DNA of 10,674 bases from Oscillospiraceae bacterium. Lineage in GTDB: Bacteria > Bacillota > Clostridia > Oscillospirales > Acutalibacteraceae. The position numbers were made by a program, and so were the translations under genes. A model generated the notes under the pieces. It was given only the letters and a program-made list of their open reading frames with translations, was not told where the DNA came from and made no database searches. The stretch spans positions 1 through 10,674 of the forward strand of contig WREG01000053.1 of assembly GCA_009779455.1 (NCBI GenBank). The letters run 5' to 3'. Positions 1 to 6,381 of the stretch are shown in pieces (the stretch's first letter is position 1; every line of letters begins with the position of its first letter).

Positions 1-396
1 AGCATAGCCGCCGCTTGTAAGCTCGACCAGCTTCCCGTCCGATTTTTCCGCGAACGAAACTTTAAACTCCTCGTCGGCATTCTCGAGCCGCCCGTTTTTA
101 AGTTGTAAAGTATTGTCTATTTCCTTAAACGTTCCGTCCTCGGTTTGCCTATGTACCTGCTCGGCATAGCTGACGGCAATATAAGACCCGTCGCTCTGCA
201 AAAAATGCTTTTCAAACTCGCCGCGCTTCGAATAGTCCTCCCACATTATTTGCGGCTCCGCTTCCTCATATTGGAAATCATCCATGACCTGCACGTTGCG
301 TTCATCATAATATGTGGTTTCCTCAACAGCGGACGAATAGCCTGCGGTTGTAACGAGCAATGCCAATACGACAAGGATATTTAATGCTTTTTTCAT
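1..396 (-). CDS. Secreted Rhs/WapA-like surface protein, N-terminal part (runs off left edge)
   Basis: The open frame runs from ATG at 396 to base 1 without a stop, giving 132 residues. It begins with a typical signal peptide: Met-Lys-Lys, a hydrophobic stretch at about residues 4-18, and a likely signal peptidase I site after Ser-Ser-Ala23. The mature part is acidic. Residues 57-126 carry the pattern KRGEFEKHF, DGSYIAVSYAEQVH, DGTFKEIDNTL, FKVSFAEK. This resembles the N-terminal region of long Clostridia cell-wall proteins with later RHS/YD repeats (WapA-like), where the phrase about an applied text such as 'W/FKEIDNTL' recurs. That family link is from memory and the repeats lie outside the window, so function is inferred. 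If correct, the full protein would be very long, exported, and possibly tipped with a toxin domain. A promoter lies just upstream (432-460). The ribosome site is weak (AGAAAG, about 10 bases before the ATG). Confidence 0.7.
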   Translation of the reverse strand, partial: MKKALNILVVLALLVTTAGYSSAVEETTYYDERNVQVMDDFQYEEAEPQIMWEDYSKRGEFEKHFLQSDGSYIAVSYAEQVHRQTEDGTFKEIDNTLQLKNGRLENADEEFKVSFAEKSDGKLVELTSGGYA

Positions 397-431
397 TTTG
401 GAAACTTTCTTTCTATAATATACCATAGTCA

Positions 432-460
432 ATTTTACCCTATATATTTCCAAAAGTCAA
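432..460 (-). promoter_or_regulatory. Sigma-A-type promoter of the Rhs/WapA-like gene
   Basis: On the minus strand TTGACT (460-455) and TAAAAT (437-432) are separated by exactly 17 bases. This predicts a transcript start near 425 and a leader of about 30 bases before the ATG at 396. A second TTGACT-like box lies closer to the gene but has no well-spaced -10 box. Confidence 0.6.
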
Positions 461-472
461 TATGATTCAATC

Positions 473-498
473 AAATTCTATAAATATAAATAGAATTT
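473..498. repeat. 9-bp perfect inverted repeat in the divergent intergenic region
   Basis: The arms AAATTCTAT (473-481) and ATAGAATTT (490-498) are perfect reverse complements around an 8-base AT-only loop. The element sits between the two divergent promoters of the surface-protein gene and guaB, about 12 bases upstream of the former's -35 box. It could be an operator for a dimeric regulator. It is too AT-rich, and has no T-run, to be a convincing terminator. Chance occurrence in AT-rich DNA is possible. The rest of the 397-615 gap holds only the two promoters and the guaB ribosome site. Confidence 0.4.
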
Positions 499-548
499 AC
501 AAATATGTTTTATTAAAATTGCCAAAACAAAATTCACAATAAATTCAC

Positions 549-577
549 TTGCCTTAATATTAAAGATATGATAAAAT
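549..577 (+). promoter_or_regulatory. Sigma-A-type promoter of guaB
   Basis: TTGCCT (549-554) and TAAAAT (572-577) are separated by 17 bases. The predicted start near 584 leaves a leader of only about 30 bases, so there is no room for a purine riboswitch. Confidence 0.6.
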
Positions 578-615
578 AATTTTTAACATTTTTTTAAAAA
601 GGAGCTGTTTATCAT

Positions 616-2088
616 ATGTTTTTAGAAAAAACCGCCGATAAATTCCGCAAGGAAGGGCTTACCTTTGACGATTTTCTGCTTATCCCCGCCGAATCCGACG
701 TCCTGCCCGCCGAGGTTGACGTAAAAAGCCGCCTCAGCGCGAAAATCACCCTAAACACTCCTATCATGACGGCCGCCATGGACACCGTCACCGAATCCCG
801 CATGGCAATTGCCATAGCGCGGGAGGGCGGCATCGGCGTCATACATAAGAATATGAGCATAGAGGCCCAGAAAACGGAGGCCGACAAAGTAAAAAGAAGC
901 GAAAACGGCGTTATCTCAAACCCGTTTTTCCTCTCCCCGGACCACTATGTCTACGACGCCAACGAACTTATGCGGAAATACAAAATTTCAGGCGTCCCCG
1001 TATGCCGGAACAGCAAGCTTGTGGGCATACTCACAAACCGCGACCTGCGCTTCATGACCGACTTCAACGTAAAAATAAACGACGTCATGACAAAAGACGG
1101 CCTTATAACCTCCCACATCGGCACCACGCTGGAGCAGGCGCAGGAGATTTTGAGGCGGCACAAAATAGAGAAACTGCCCCTTGTCGACAGCGAAGGCTGC
1201 CTAAAGGGGCTTATTACAATCAAAGACATAGAAAAAGCCGTCCAGTACCCGGATTCCGCAAGGGACGAAAGAGGCAGGCTGCTCTGCGCGGCGGCAATAG
1301 GCGCGACCGAGGACGTTCTGGAGCGCTCGGCGGCTTTGGCTGAGGCCGAAATCGACGCTTTCGTACTGGATTCCGCCCACGGACACAGCAAAAATGTGCT
1401 GAGAGCCGTGTCGAGGGTCAAAGCGGCGTACCCCGATATCACTTTAATAGCCGGGAACGTCGCCACGGCGGAGGGTACAAAGGCCCTTATCGACGCGGGG
1501 GCGGACGCGGTGAAGGTGGGCATAGGCCCCGGCTCAATCTGCACCACGCGGGTCGTGGCGGGCATAGGCGTGCCTCAAATTACTGCCATATACGACGCGG
1601 CGGCGGTCGCTTCGGGGCATAATATCCCGATAATAGCGGACGGCGGCATTAAATATTCGGGCGAAATCGCGAAGGCCATCGCGGCGGGGGCGGATATCGT
1701 CATGCTGGGCTCCCTTGTGGCGGGCTGCGAGGAAGCTCCCGGCGATTCGGAAATATACCAGGGCCGCCAGTTCAAGGTCTACCGCGGAATGGGAAGCATA
1801 GGGGCCATGAGCAAGGGAGGCCGTGACAGGTATTTCCAGGAGGACAACAAAAAACTGGTCCCTGAAGGCGTAGAAGGCCGCGTGCCCTATAAAGGCCCTC
1901 TTTCGGAAACCATATACCAGCTTGTGGGCGGCCTGCGCTCCGGCATGGGCTATTGCGGATGCAGGAACATAGAAGAAATGAAACTGGACAGCAAATTCGT
2001 GAAGATAACAGGCGCGGGGCTTATCGAAAGCCATCCCCACAACGTGTTTATCACAAAAGAATCGCCGAATTATTCGACGAATCTGTAA
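616..2088 (+). CDS. guaB: Inosine-5'-monophosphate dehydrogenase
   Basis: Cytosolic enzyme that oxidises IMP to XMP with NAD+, the committed step of guanine nucleotide synthesis. The 490 residues match the usual bacterial length. The N-terminal segment GLTFDDFLLIPAES (14-27) opens the TIM barrel. Two CBS domains (about 98-150 and 155-210) are inserted, as in standard GuaB. The catalytic loop GPGSICTTRVVAG has the nucleophile Cys309. The phosphate-binding ADGGIKYSGE lies at 341-350. The mobile flap carries Arg405-Tyr406 in GRDRYFQ. The C-terminus ends with ESHPHNVFITKESPNYS, the expected K+-site and tail region. One mild oddity is GYCGCRNI (445-452), where most relatives have GYCGA/S. The ATG at 616 follows AAGGAG (599-604) at 11 bases. 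The gene has its own promoter and no visible terminator. It is clearly GC-richer than the two genes downstream. Confidence 0.98.
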   Translation: MFLEKTADKFRKEGLTFDDFLLIPAESDVLPAEVDVKSRLSAKITLNTPIMTAAMDTVTESRMAIAIAREGGIGVIHKNMSIEAQKTEADKVKRSENGVISNPFFLSPDHYVYDANELMRKYKISGVPVCRNSKLVGILTNRDLRFMTDFNVKINDVMTKDGLITSHIGTTLEQAQEILRRHKIEKLPLVDSEGCLKGLITIKDIEKAVQYPDSARDERGRLLCAAAIGATEDVLERSAALAEAEIDAFVLDSAHGHSKNVLRAVSRVKAAYPDITLIAGNVATAEGTKALIDAGADAVKVGIGPGSICTTRVVAGIGVPQITAIYDAAAVASGHNIPIIADGGIKYSGEIAKAIAAGADIVMLGSLVAGCEEAPGDSEIYQGRQFKVYRGMGSIGAMSKGGRDRYFQEDNKKLVPEGVEGRVPYKGPLSETIYQLVGGLRSGMGYCGCRNIEEMKLDSKFVKITGAGLIESHPHNVFITKESPNYSTNL

Positions 2089-2101
2089 ATCCTTCGACGA
2101 A
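2073..2101. repeat. Two copies of an odd palindrome TTCGACGAA across the guaB stop
   Basis: TTCGACGAA occurs at 2073-2081 (last codons of guaB) and again at 2093-2101. The copies are in the same orientation, with starts 20 bases apart, about two helical turns. Each is a palindrome around a central A. They lie about 30 bases upstream of the promoter of the methyltransferase gene. They may be a tandem operator, the trace of an insertion junction, or chance. Confidence 0.3.
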
Positions 2102-2116
2102 AGATATTTTATTAAA

Positions 2117-2141
2117 CTCAAAAAAGGACTTGCATTTTGAG
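2117..2141. repeat. 7-bp inverted repeat enclosing the -35 box of the restriction-modification promoter
   Basis: The arms CTCAAAA (2117-2123) and TTTTGAG (2135-2141) are perfect complements with an 11-base gap that contains nearly all of the TTGCAT -35 hexamer (2130-2135). No T-run follows, so it is not a normal intrinsic terminator. A protein bound here would block the promoter, which makes it a candidate autoregulatory site. No controller (C) protein gene is present in the window. Confidence 0.35.
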
Positions 2142-2158
2142 GGCGATTACGCTATAAT
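2130..2158 (+). promoter_or_regulatory. Near-consensus promoter of the methyltransferase/HNH operon
   Basis: TTGCAT (2130-2135), a 17-base spacer, and a perfect TATAAT (2153-2158) predict a start near 2165 and a leader of about 54 bases to the ATG at 2219. It is the best promoter match in the window and gives the acquired cassette transcription independent of guaB. Confidence 0.75.
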
Positions 2159-2218
2159 ACTGTATATGGTGGTTCATCTTTGAAAAAACAGGTAAAACAA
2201 CAAGAAAGGGGGTTCATT

Positions 2219-3334
2219 ATGGCAACAAGAACGCTATATAATGCAAAAAAAAGCAAAGCTGATGAATTTTATACTCAATTGGTCGATATAGAAGAAGAAT
2301 TACGTCACTACAAAGAACAATTTCGGGACAAAGTCATATTTTGCAATTGTGATGACCCCTACGAAAGCAATTTTTTTAAGTTTTTTGCTATGAGTTTTAA
2401 TTCGTGGGGATTAAAAAAGTTAATTGCCACTTGTTACATAGGTTCGCCAATAGCAGACACTCAATTATCTCTGTTTGATAACGAACCGACAGAAGACAAG
2501 ACAACAAAGTCCCCCCATAAAATAACAATTACGGAAGTTGACGATTATAACGCAGATGGGGCTATTGATTTAGCTGACGTTGAATACTTGCTTGGAAACA
2601 AGAAAAATACATTAACGCGCTTAAAGGGTGACGGAGATTTCCGTTCGTCTGAATGTGTCGAACTATTAAAAGAAGCGGATATAGTCGTCACAAACCCGCC
2701 CTTTTCATTGTTTCGCGAATATGTAGCGCAACTTATCGAGTTTGACAAGAAATTTCTAATAATCGGCAATAAGAACGCCTTAACTTATAGAGAAATTTTT
2801 AGATATATCAAAGAGAGCAAATTGCAAACAGGTTATCGTAATATAAATGATGACATTTGGTTTATTGTCCCGGATGATTATGAATATGAGAAAGTTGTGA
2901 ATGGAAAAAAAGTTAAACATATTATGGCGTGTTGGTTTACAAATCTCGATGTAGCAAAACACCATGAAGAAATATCTTTGTATAAAAGATACACCCCGGA
3001 AGAATACCCGCTATATTATAATTACGATGCAATAAATGTTGATGTTGTCACAGACATTCCCTATGATTATGACGGCGCTATGGGTGTGCCAGTAACATTT
3101 ATAGATAAACATAATCCTAAACAGTTTGAAATTATCGGATTGGGTGTTTCAAACTCCGGTGTTGAAATTGGAGTTAAACCATATGCGCCGGAACATAAAA
3201 AATATCGCAAAGAAGTTCAAAAACGCGGTGCGGTTGACGGTGATTTGTATATGCTTGAAAATGGGGAAATAAAAGTACCATATGCCCGTGTTATTATAAA
3301 ACGAATGGGAGCGGTACAATGGAAATCGAATTAA
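2219..3334 (+). CDS. EcoRI-family adenine-specific DNA methyltransferase
   Basis: Predicted N6-adenine methyltransferase using S-adenosylmethionine (371 residues, versus 326 for M.EcoRI). The family hallmark is in the N-terminal part: KADEFYTQLVDIEEELRHY (13-31) followed by the conserved FCNCDDP (41-47), SNFFKFF and GLKKLIATCY. The catalytic amino-methyltransferase motif NPPF lies at 159-162 in VVTNPPFSLFREYV. The C-terminal half contains KRMGAVQW near its end. I chose ATG 2219 because AAAGGGGG (2205-2212) precedes it by six bases. The frame can be opened to a TTG at 2180, but that start lacks such a site and lies close to the transcript start. The downstream HNH gene overlaps by 16 bases, so the two are cotranscribed and probably coupled. 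Base composition is strikingly AT-rich (18 G+C in the 60 bases 2341-2400, hand-counted), unlike guaB, which suggests transfer. Recognition site cannot be read from sequence and need not be GAATTC. Confidence 0.92.
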   Translation: MATRTLYNAKKSKADEFYTQLVDIEEELRHYKEQFRDKVIFCNCDDPYESNFFKFFAMSFNSWGLKKLIATCYIGSPIADTQLSLFDNEPTEDKTTKSPHKITITEVDDYNADGAIDLADVEYLLGNKKNTLTRLKGDGDFRSSECVELLKEADIVVTNPPFSLFREYVAQLIEFDKKFLIIGNKNALTYREIFRYIKESKLQTGYRNINDDIWFIVPDDYEYEKVVNGKKVKHIMACWFTNLDVAKHHEEISLYKRYTPEEYPLYYNYDAINVDVVTDIPYDYDGAMGVPVTFIDKHNPKQFEIIGLGVSNSGVEIGVKPYAPEHKKYRKEVQKRGAVDGDLYMLENGEIKVPYARVIIKRMGAVQWKSN

Positions 3335-4425
3335 AAAAAGAAATAACAGTCCGCGCTGTTGCAGAAAACTATGCTGAAAACGGCGAATTAGGTGTATATG
3401 GTTACGGTGGAAAATTGAATATACGCCCAAAATATCAGCGCGAATTTGTTTATGACGCAAAGAAACGAAACGCAGTTATTGACACTATCCGTAAAGGCTT
3501 TCCGCTAAATGTGATGTATTGGGTTGTTGCTGATGACGGTACTTTTGAAGTGCTTGACGGCCAGCAACGGACTATTTCATTCTGCCAATATGTCAACGGC
3601 GATTTTAGCGTTGATTTTAATGGCCGCATAGCAAAATTTGAAAACCTCACCAAAATAGAACAGGAAAAAATTCTTGATTATCCACTGATGATTTATTTTT
3701 GTGAGGGTGACGACAAAGAAAAATTAGATTGGTTTCGTATTATCAATATAGCAGGTGAAAAATTAACAGAACAAGAATTGAAAAACGCCGTTTATACGGG
3801 CGAATGGCTAACCCATGCGAAAAGCATTTTTAGTAAAAGCAACTGTGCTGCATATAATTTGTCAAAAGACTATGTAACAGGTTCGCCCATACGTCAAGAT
3901 ATTTTAGAAACTGCGTTAAACTGGATAAGCAAAGGGAAAATTGAGGAATATATGTCCGCACACCAACACGCGCCAGACGCGGACGAATTATGGACATATT
4001 ATCGTAATGTAATAAACTGGGTATCGGATACATTCACGGTTAAGCGCTCGATTATGAAAGGGCTTGACTGGGGCGCATTGTATGATGTTCATGGAAAGAA
4101 CACATACGACGCAAAAACCATTGAAGCGGAAATACAACAACTAATTATATTTGCTGAACAGGACGGAATAACCTCACTAAAAGGGATTTATCCTTATGTT
4201 TTGACACACAAAGAAAAATATTTGAGCAAGCGCACATTCCCAAAAAATTATACACAGGTTGCGTATGAACGTCAAGGCGGCGTATGTGTAACTTGTGGCA
4301 AACACTTCGATATAAAAGAAATGGAAGCGGATCATATAACCCCTTGGAGTAAGGGTGGAAAAACCATACTTGAAAACTGTCAAATGCTTTGTCAAGTTTG
4401 CAATAGGTTCAAAAGCAATGCATAA
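3319..4425 (+). CDS. DUF262-HNH nuclease, predicted restriction partner of the EcoRI-family methyltransferase
   Basis: This 368-residue protein has two parts. The N-terminal DUF262-like (GmrS/ParB-Srx-like) domain runs from about 8 to 160, with RPKYQREFVYDAKKRNAVID at 36-55 and the signature DGQQR at 80-84. In related families that motif serves nucleotide binding or hydrolysis. After a helical middle, the C-terminal HNH domain (about 311-368) has CVTC (323-326), ADHI with His339, Asn353, and CQVCNR (358-363), i.e. a Cys-pair zinc cage around a beta-beta-alpha-metal site. Such proteins act in restriction (GmrSD, SspE and DUF262-HNH groups are relatives by domain). Here the 16-base overlap with the methyltransferase gene suggests it cuts DNA lacking that methyl mark. 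That is inference; a type IV, modification-dependent role is the alternative. GGGAG (3307-3311) lies seven bases before the ATG. AT-rich like its partner. It converges with the phosphatase gene 30 bp on, with no clear terminator between them. Confidence 0.88.
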   Translation: MEIELKKEITVRAVAENYAENGELGVYGYGGKLNIRPKYQREFVYDAKKRNAVIDTIRKGFPLNVMYWVVADDGTFEVLDGQQRTISFCQYVNGDFSVDFNGRIAKFENLTKIEQEKILDYPLMIYFCEGDDKEKLDWFRIINIAGEKLTEQELKNAVYTGEWLTHAKSIFSKSNCAAYNLSKDYVTGSPIRQDILETALNWISKGKIEEYMSAHQHAPDADELWTYYRNVINWVSDTFTVKRSIMKGLDWGALYDVHGKNTYDAKTIEAEIQQLIIFAEQDGITSLKGIYPYVLTHKEKYLSKRTFPKNYTQVAYERQGGVCVTCGKHFDIKEMEADHITPWSKGGKTILENCQMLCQVCNRFKSNA

Positions 4426-4455
4426 AATTATGTGTACAGATAATGGGAAGCAAAT

Positions 4456-5085
4456 TTAATTATCCTTGTATAAGTGCGACGTATCGTTCATCATTTTAAG
4501 GCGGGTTACCATACCGCCTTCTTTTTTCGGGCTGTAGTTCACTACGCTGACCCCCGTGTTATCCTGCGAAAAAACAAAGTCCGGCGGGAAGGACGTCCGC
4601 AGGGCGGCAGCTATCAGCTTCTGGTTAAACGAGCCGTGCGCGGTTAAAATTACGGATGACTCTTCCGGGAAGGCCTGCCTTATGCAGCTTATCACGTTAT
4701 AAGCCCTGCCGAGATTATAATAAGGGTCGTTTACGTTCATTTTGCCGTCGCTGTAAAATTCGTCATATGGCATAACGTTCGGGCAGATTTTTAGGGCTTC
4801 GGCGTATTTCATCGGCTCGTAATCAGTCCCGTCCTCCATCAGCCCGTGCAAAACCTGCACAGGCAGGTTGTCCCGTCTAATCGATATCTCATTTGCGGTA
4901 CGCAAAGCGCGGAGCAAAGGGCTTGAAAAAAGCGCGTCGATTTTAATGTCCCAATTTGCGAACCGTTCGCCCAGCAACCGCGCCTGTTTAAAACCGCGCG
5001 GGGTCAGGCCGGGGTCTTCGGTATGCAGCGATATGTCGGGCAGGTTGTTCACGGATTCGCCGTGGCGGATGATTATTATATTCAT
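4456..5085 (-). CDS. Histidine phosphatase (phosphoglycerate mutase-like) family protein
   Basis: A 209-residue cytosolic protein of the two-histidine phosphatase superfamily. The phospho-acceptor motif IIIRHGES has Arg7-His8-Gly9. LTPRGFKQA (27-35), the second arginine segment FSSPLLRALRTA (53-64), an acidic residue in LMEDGTDYE (Glu84 is the probable proton donor) and the second histidine in LTAHGS (His150) follow in the expected order. FSQDNTGVSVV (172-182) is the typical C-terminal segment. The substrate cannot be told: cofactor-dependent mutases, broad-specificity phosphatases and alpha-ribazole or fructose phosphatases share this fold. The GGAGG site sits five bases before the ATG. It is divergent from the Vsr-like gene across 107 bp; I see no convincing promoter of its own there. 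It separates the restriction-modification pair from the Vsr-like gene and runs opposite to both. Composition resembles the housekeeping genes rather than the AT-rich pair. Confidence 0.9.
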   Translation of the reverse strand: MNIIIIRHGESVNNLPDISLHTEDPGLTPRGFKQARLLGERFANWDIKIDALFSSPLLRALRTANEISIRRDNLPVQVLHGLMEDGTDYEPMKYAEALKICPNVMPYDEFYSDGKMNVNDPYYNLGRAYNVISCIRQAFPEESSVILTAHGSFNQKLIAAALRTSFPPDFVFSQDNTGVSVVNYSPKKEGGMVTRLKMMNDTSHLYKDN

Positions 5086-5113
5086 TTTGCCTCCGCAATT
5101 TGAATTATTCTTA

Positions 5114-5142
5114 TTGAAAATTTTTGGAATCTATGATATATT
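5114..5142 (+). promoter_or_regulatory. Promoter of the Vsr-like gene
   Basis: TTGAAA (5114-5119), a 17-base spacer and TATATT (5137-5142) predict a start near 5149 and a leader of about 44 bases. This supports the ATG at 5193 over the in-frame ATG at 5124, which would lie inside the promoter. Confidence 0.65.
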
Positions 5143-5192
5143 TGTTTCAGCATATTATTTCGAGCATATATTTTTATGTGGGGAAGCTAAAC

Positions 5193-5672
5193 ATGGCCAA
5201 ATACCCTTTTATAACCGACATGAAGCGCCGGAAAACAATGAGCCGGATAAAAAACAAGGACACTTCAATTGAAATCATATTGAGGAGGGCCCTTTGGCAT
5301 TCGGGTATCCGCTACAGAAAAAATTTCAGCAGGCTGCCGGGCGCGCCGGACATAGCCATCCCGAAATACTGCATTGCCATATTTTGCGACGGGGAATTTT
5401 GGCACGGCAAGGATTGGGACGCAAAGAAACATAAAATACACAGCAACCGCGAATATTGGCTGCCGAAAATCGAGCGCAATATAAGCCGGGACAATGAAAT
5501 AAACATGGTTTTATCAAATATGGGATGGACTGTAATCAGGTTTTGGGGTTCGGATATCCGGGACAATTTAGGGTGCTGCGTTGATGAAATTAAAAATGCC
5601 GTTTTGCAAAACAAAATTGATATGTATTACATGAATTATGATGTAAATTTTAAAATAGGTGTTCCGAAATAA
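5193..5672 (+). CDS. vsr: Vsr-family (very short patch repair) DNA endonuclease, zinc-less variant
   Basis: Vsr enzymes nick 5' of the T in T:G mismatches left by deamination of 5-methylcytosine and start short-patch repair. The 159 residues show the family order: MSRIKNKDTSIEIILRRALW (16-35), YRKNFSRLPGAPDIA with catalytic Asp53, IAIFCDGEFWHG (61-72), YWLPKIERNISRD (88-100) and LSNMGWTVIRFWGSDI (107-122). Relative to E. coli Vsr, Asp51 matches Asp53, His69 matches His71 and Asp97 matches Asp100. The active-site His64 is Asp66, and the zinc ligands Cys66, His71, Cys73 and Cys117 align with Glu, Lys, Trp and Gly, so the structural zinc site appears absent. Similar forms are, from memory, common in Clostridia. 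ATG 5193 follows GGGGAAG at seven bases and lies below the promoter. No cytosine methyltransferase is in the window. A role as an accessory nickase in restriction is possible. Converges with rnc, 31 bp away, without a visible terminator. Confidence 0.9.
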   Translation: MAKYPFITDMKRRKTMSRIKNKDTSIEIILRRALWHSGIRYRKNFSRLPGAPDIAIPKYCIAIFCDGEFWHGKDWDAKKHKIHSNREYWLPKIERNISRDNEINMVLSNMGWTVIRFWGSDIRDNLGCCVDEIKNAVLQNKIDMYYMNYDVNFKIGVPK

Positions 5673-5703
5673 TTTCGCAAACCTTTCGCCCAATAAAAAA
5701 TAA

Positions 5704-6381
5704 TCAATTCTCAATTTTCAATTCTTCCAAAGCAGACTTAGCCGCCTGCTGCTCAGCCAGCTTTTTGCTCCTGCCCTCGCCCCTGCCTATGACATCGCCG
5801 TTCAGACGCACCTCGGCCTCGAAAAGCTTGTCATGGTCGGGGCCTGTTTCGTTTATAAGAAAATATTTAAGGCTCTCAAACGGCTTCTTCTGGATCACTT
5901 CCTGAAGTATGGTCTTATAATCTTCCAATCCCCGGGGATTTTCCGCGCCCGGCTTCGTTATGAATTTCAGGCCGAATTTTTTGGCGGCCGCAAGCCCTCC
6001 GTCAAGGTAAACAGCGGCCAAAAGCGCCTCGAAAGCGTCCGCTATAATTGAGGGCCGCTCCCTGCCGCCCGTATTTGCCTCGCCCTTGCCCAATTTCAGA
6101 TAGCCGCCCAAATCAAGGCTTTTCGCATAGGCGCATAGGGCGGGTTCGCACACGGCGGCGGCCCGCAGCTTCGTCAAATCGCCCTCGGGCTTGGTTTCGT
6201 TATTTTTATAGAAATATTCCGCCGAAATAAAGCCCAAAACGGAATCCCCCAGGAATTCCAGCCTTTCGTTGCTCCTCAAAACGGCCTGCTGCTCGTTGGC
6301 ATACGACGAATGCGTCAAAGCCTTTTCAAGAAGCTCCTTTTTTTTAAAATTATAGCCGATTCTTTCTTCCAGTTCCTGCAT
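5704..6381 (-). CDS. rnc: Ribonuclease III
   Basis: Cytosolic double-strand-specific endoribonuclease that processes rRNA precursors and structured mRNAs; it acts as a homodimer with Mg2+. The 225 residues have the usual two-domain layout. The catalytic domain carries the signature NERLEFLGDS (38-47, with Asp46 equivalent to E. coli Asp45) and ADAFEALLAAVYLDGG (114-129, with Asp115 and Glu118). The double-stranded RNA-binding domain starts near DYKTILQEVIQ (154-164) and ends with the basic GRGEGRSKKLAEQQAAKSAL (189-208). Its ATG shares one base with the plsX stop (TAATG), so it is probably translated by reinitiation; the upstream site is poor (AGGG, about eight bases away). In many Firmicutes acpP lies between plsX and rnc, and smc and ftsY follow; here acpP is missing and the next gene is the convergent vsr. 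Confidence 0.97.
   Translation of the reverse strand: MQELEERIGYNFKKKELLEKALTHSSYANEQQAVLRSNERLEFLGDSVLGFISAEYFYKNNETKPEGDLTKLRAAAVCEPALCAYAKSLDLGGYLKLGKGEANTGGRERPSIIADAFEALLAAVYLDGGLAAAKKFGLKFITKPGAENPRGLEDYKTILQEVIQKKPFESLKYFLINETGPDHDKLFEAEVRLNGDVIGRGEGRSKKLAEQQAAKSALEELKIEN

Noticed and set aside
145..384. Plus-strand small open frame opposite the surface-protein gene
   Set aside because: The minus strand has a signal peptide, promoter and family-like sequence; the plus frame has no ribosome site.
578..615. Purine riboswitch upstream of guaB
   Set aside because: The leader after the predicted start is only about 30 bases, too short for an aptamer.
951..1565. Long antisense open frame within guaB
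   Set aside because: Shadow of a GC-rich coding frame; no motifs and no ribosome site, and guaB is certain.
2180..2218. Upstream TTG start extending the methyltransferase by 13 residues
   Set aside because: The ATG at 2219 has AAAGGGGG six bases upstream. The TTG lies about 15 bases after the predicted transcript start and has no ribosome site.
4426..4455. Terminator between the HNH gene and the phosphatase gene
   Set aside because: No inverted repeat with a stable stem was found in the 30 bases.
5124..5192. Earlier in-frame ATG for the Vsr-like gene (23 extra residues)
   Set aside because: It lies inside the predicted promoter, between the -35 and -10 boxes, and the extension does not match the family's N-terminus.
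5673..5703. Bidirectional terminator between vsr and rnc
   Set aside because: The 31 bases are AT-rich with no GC stem.
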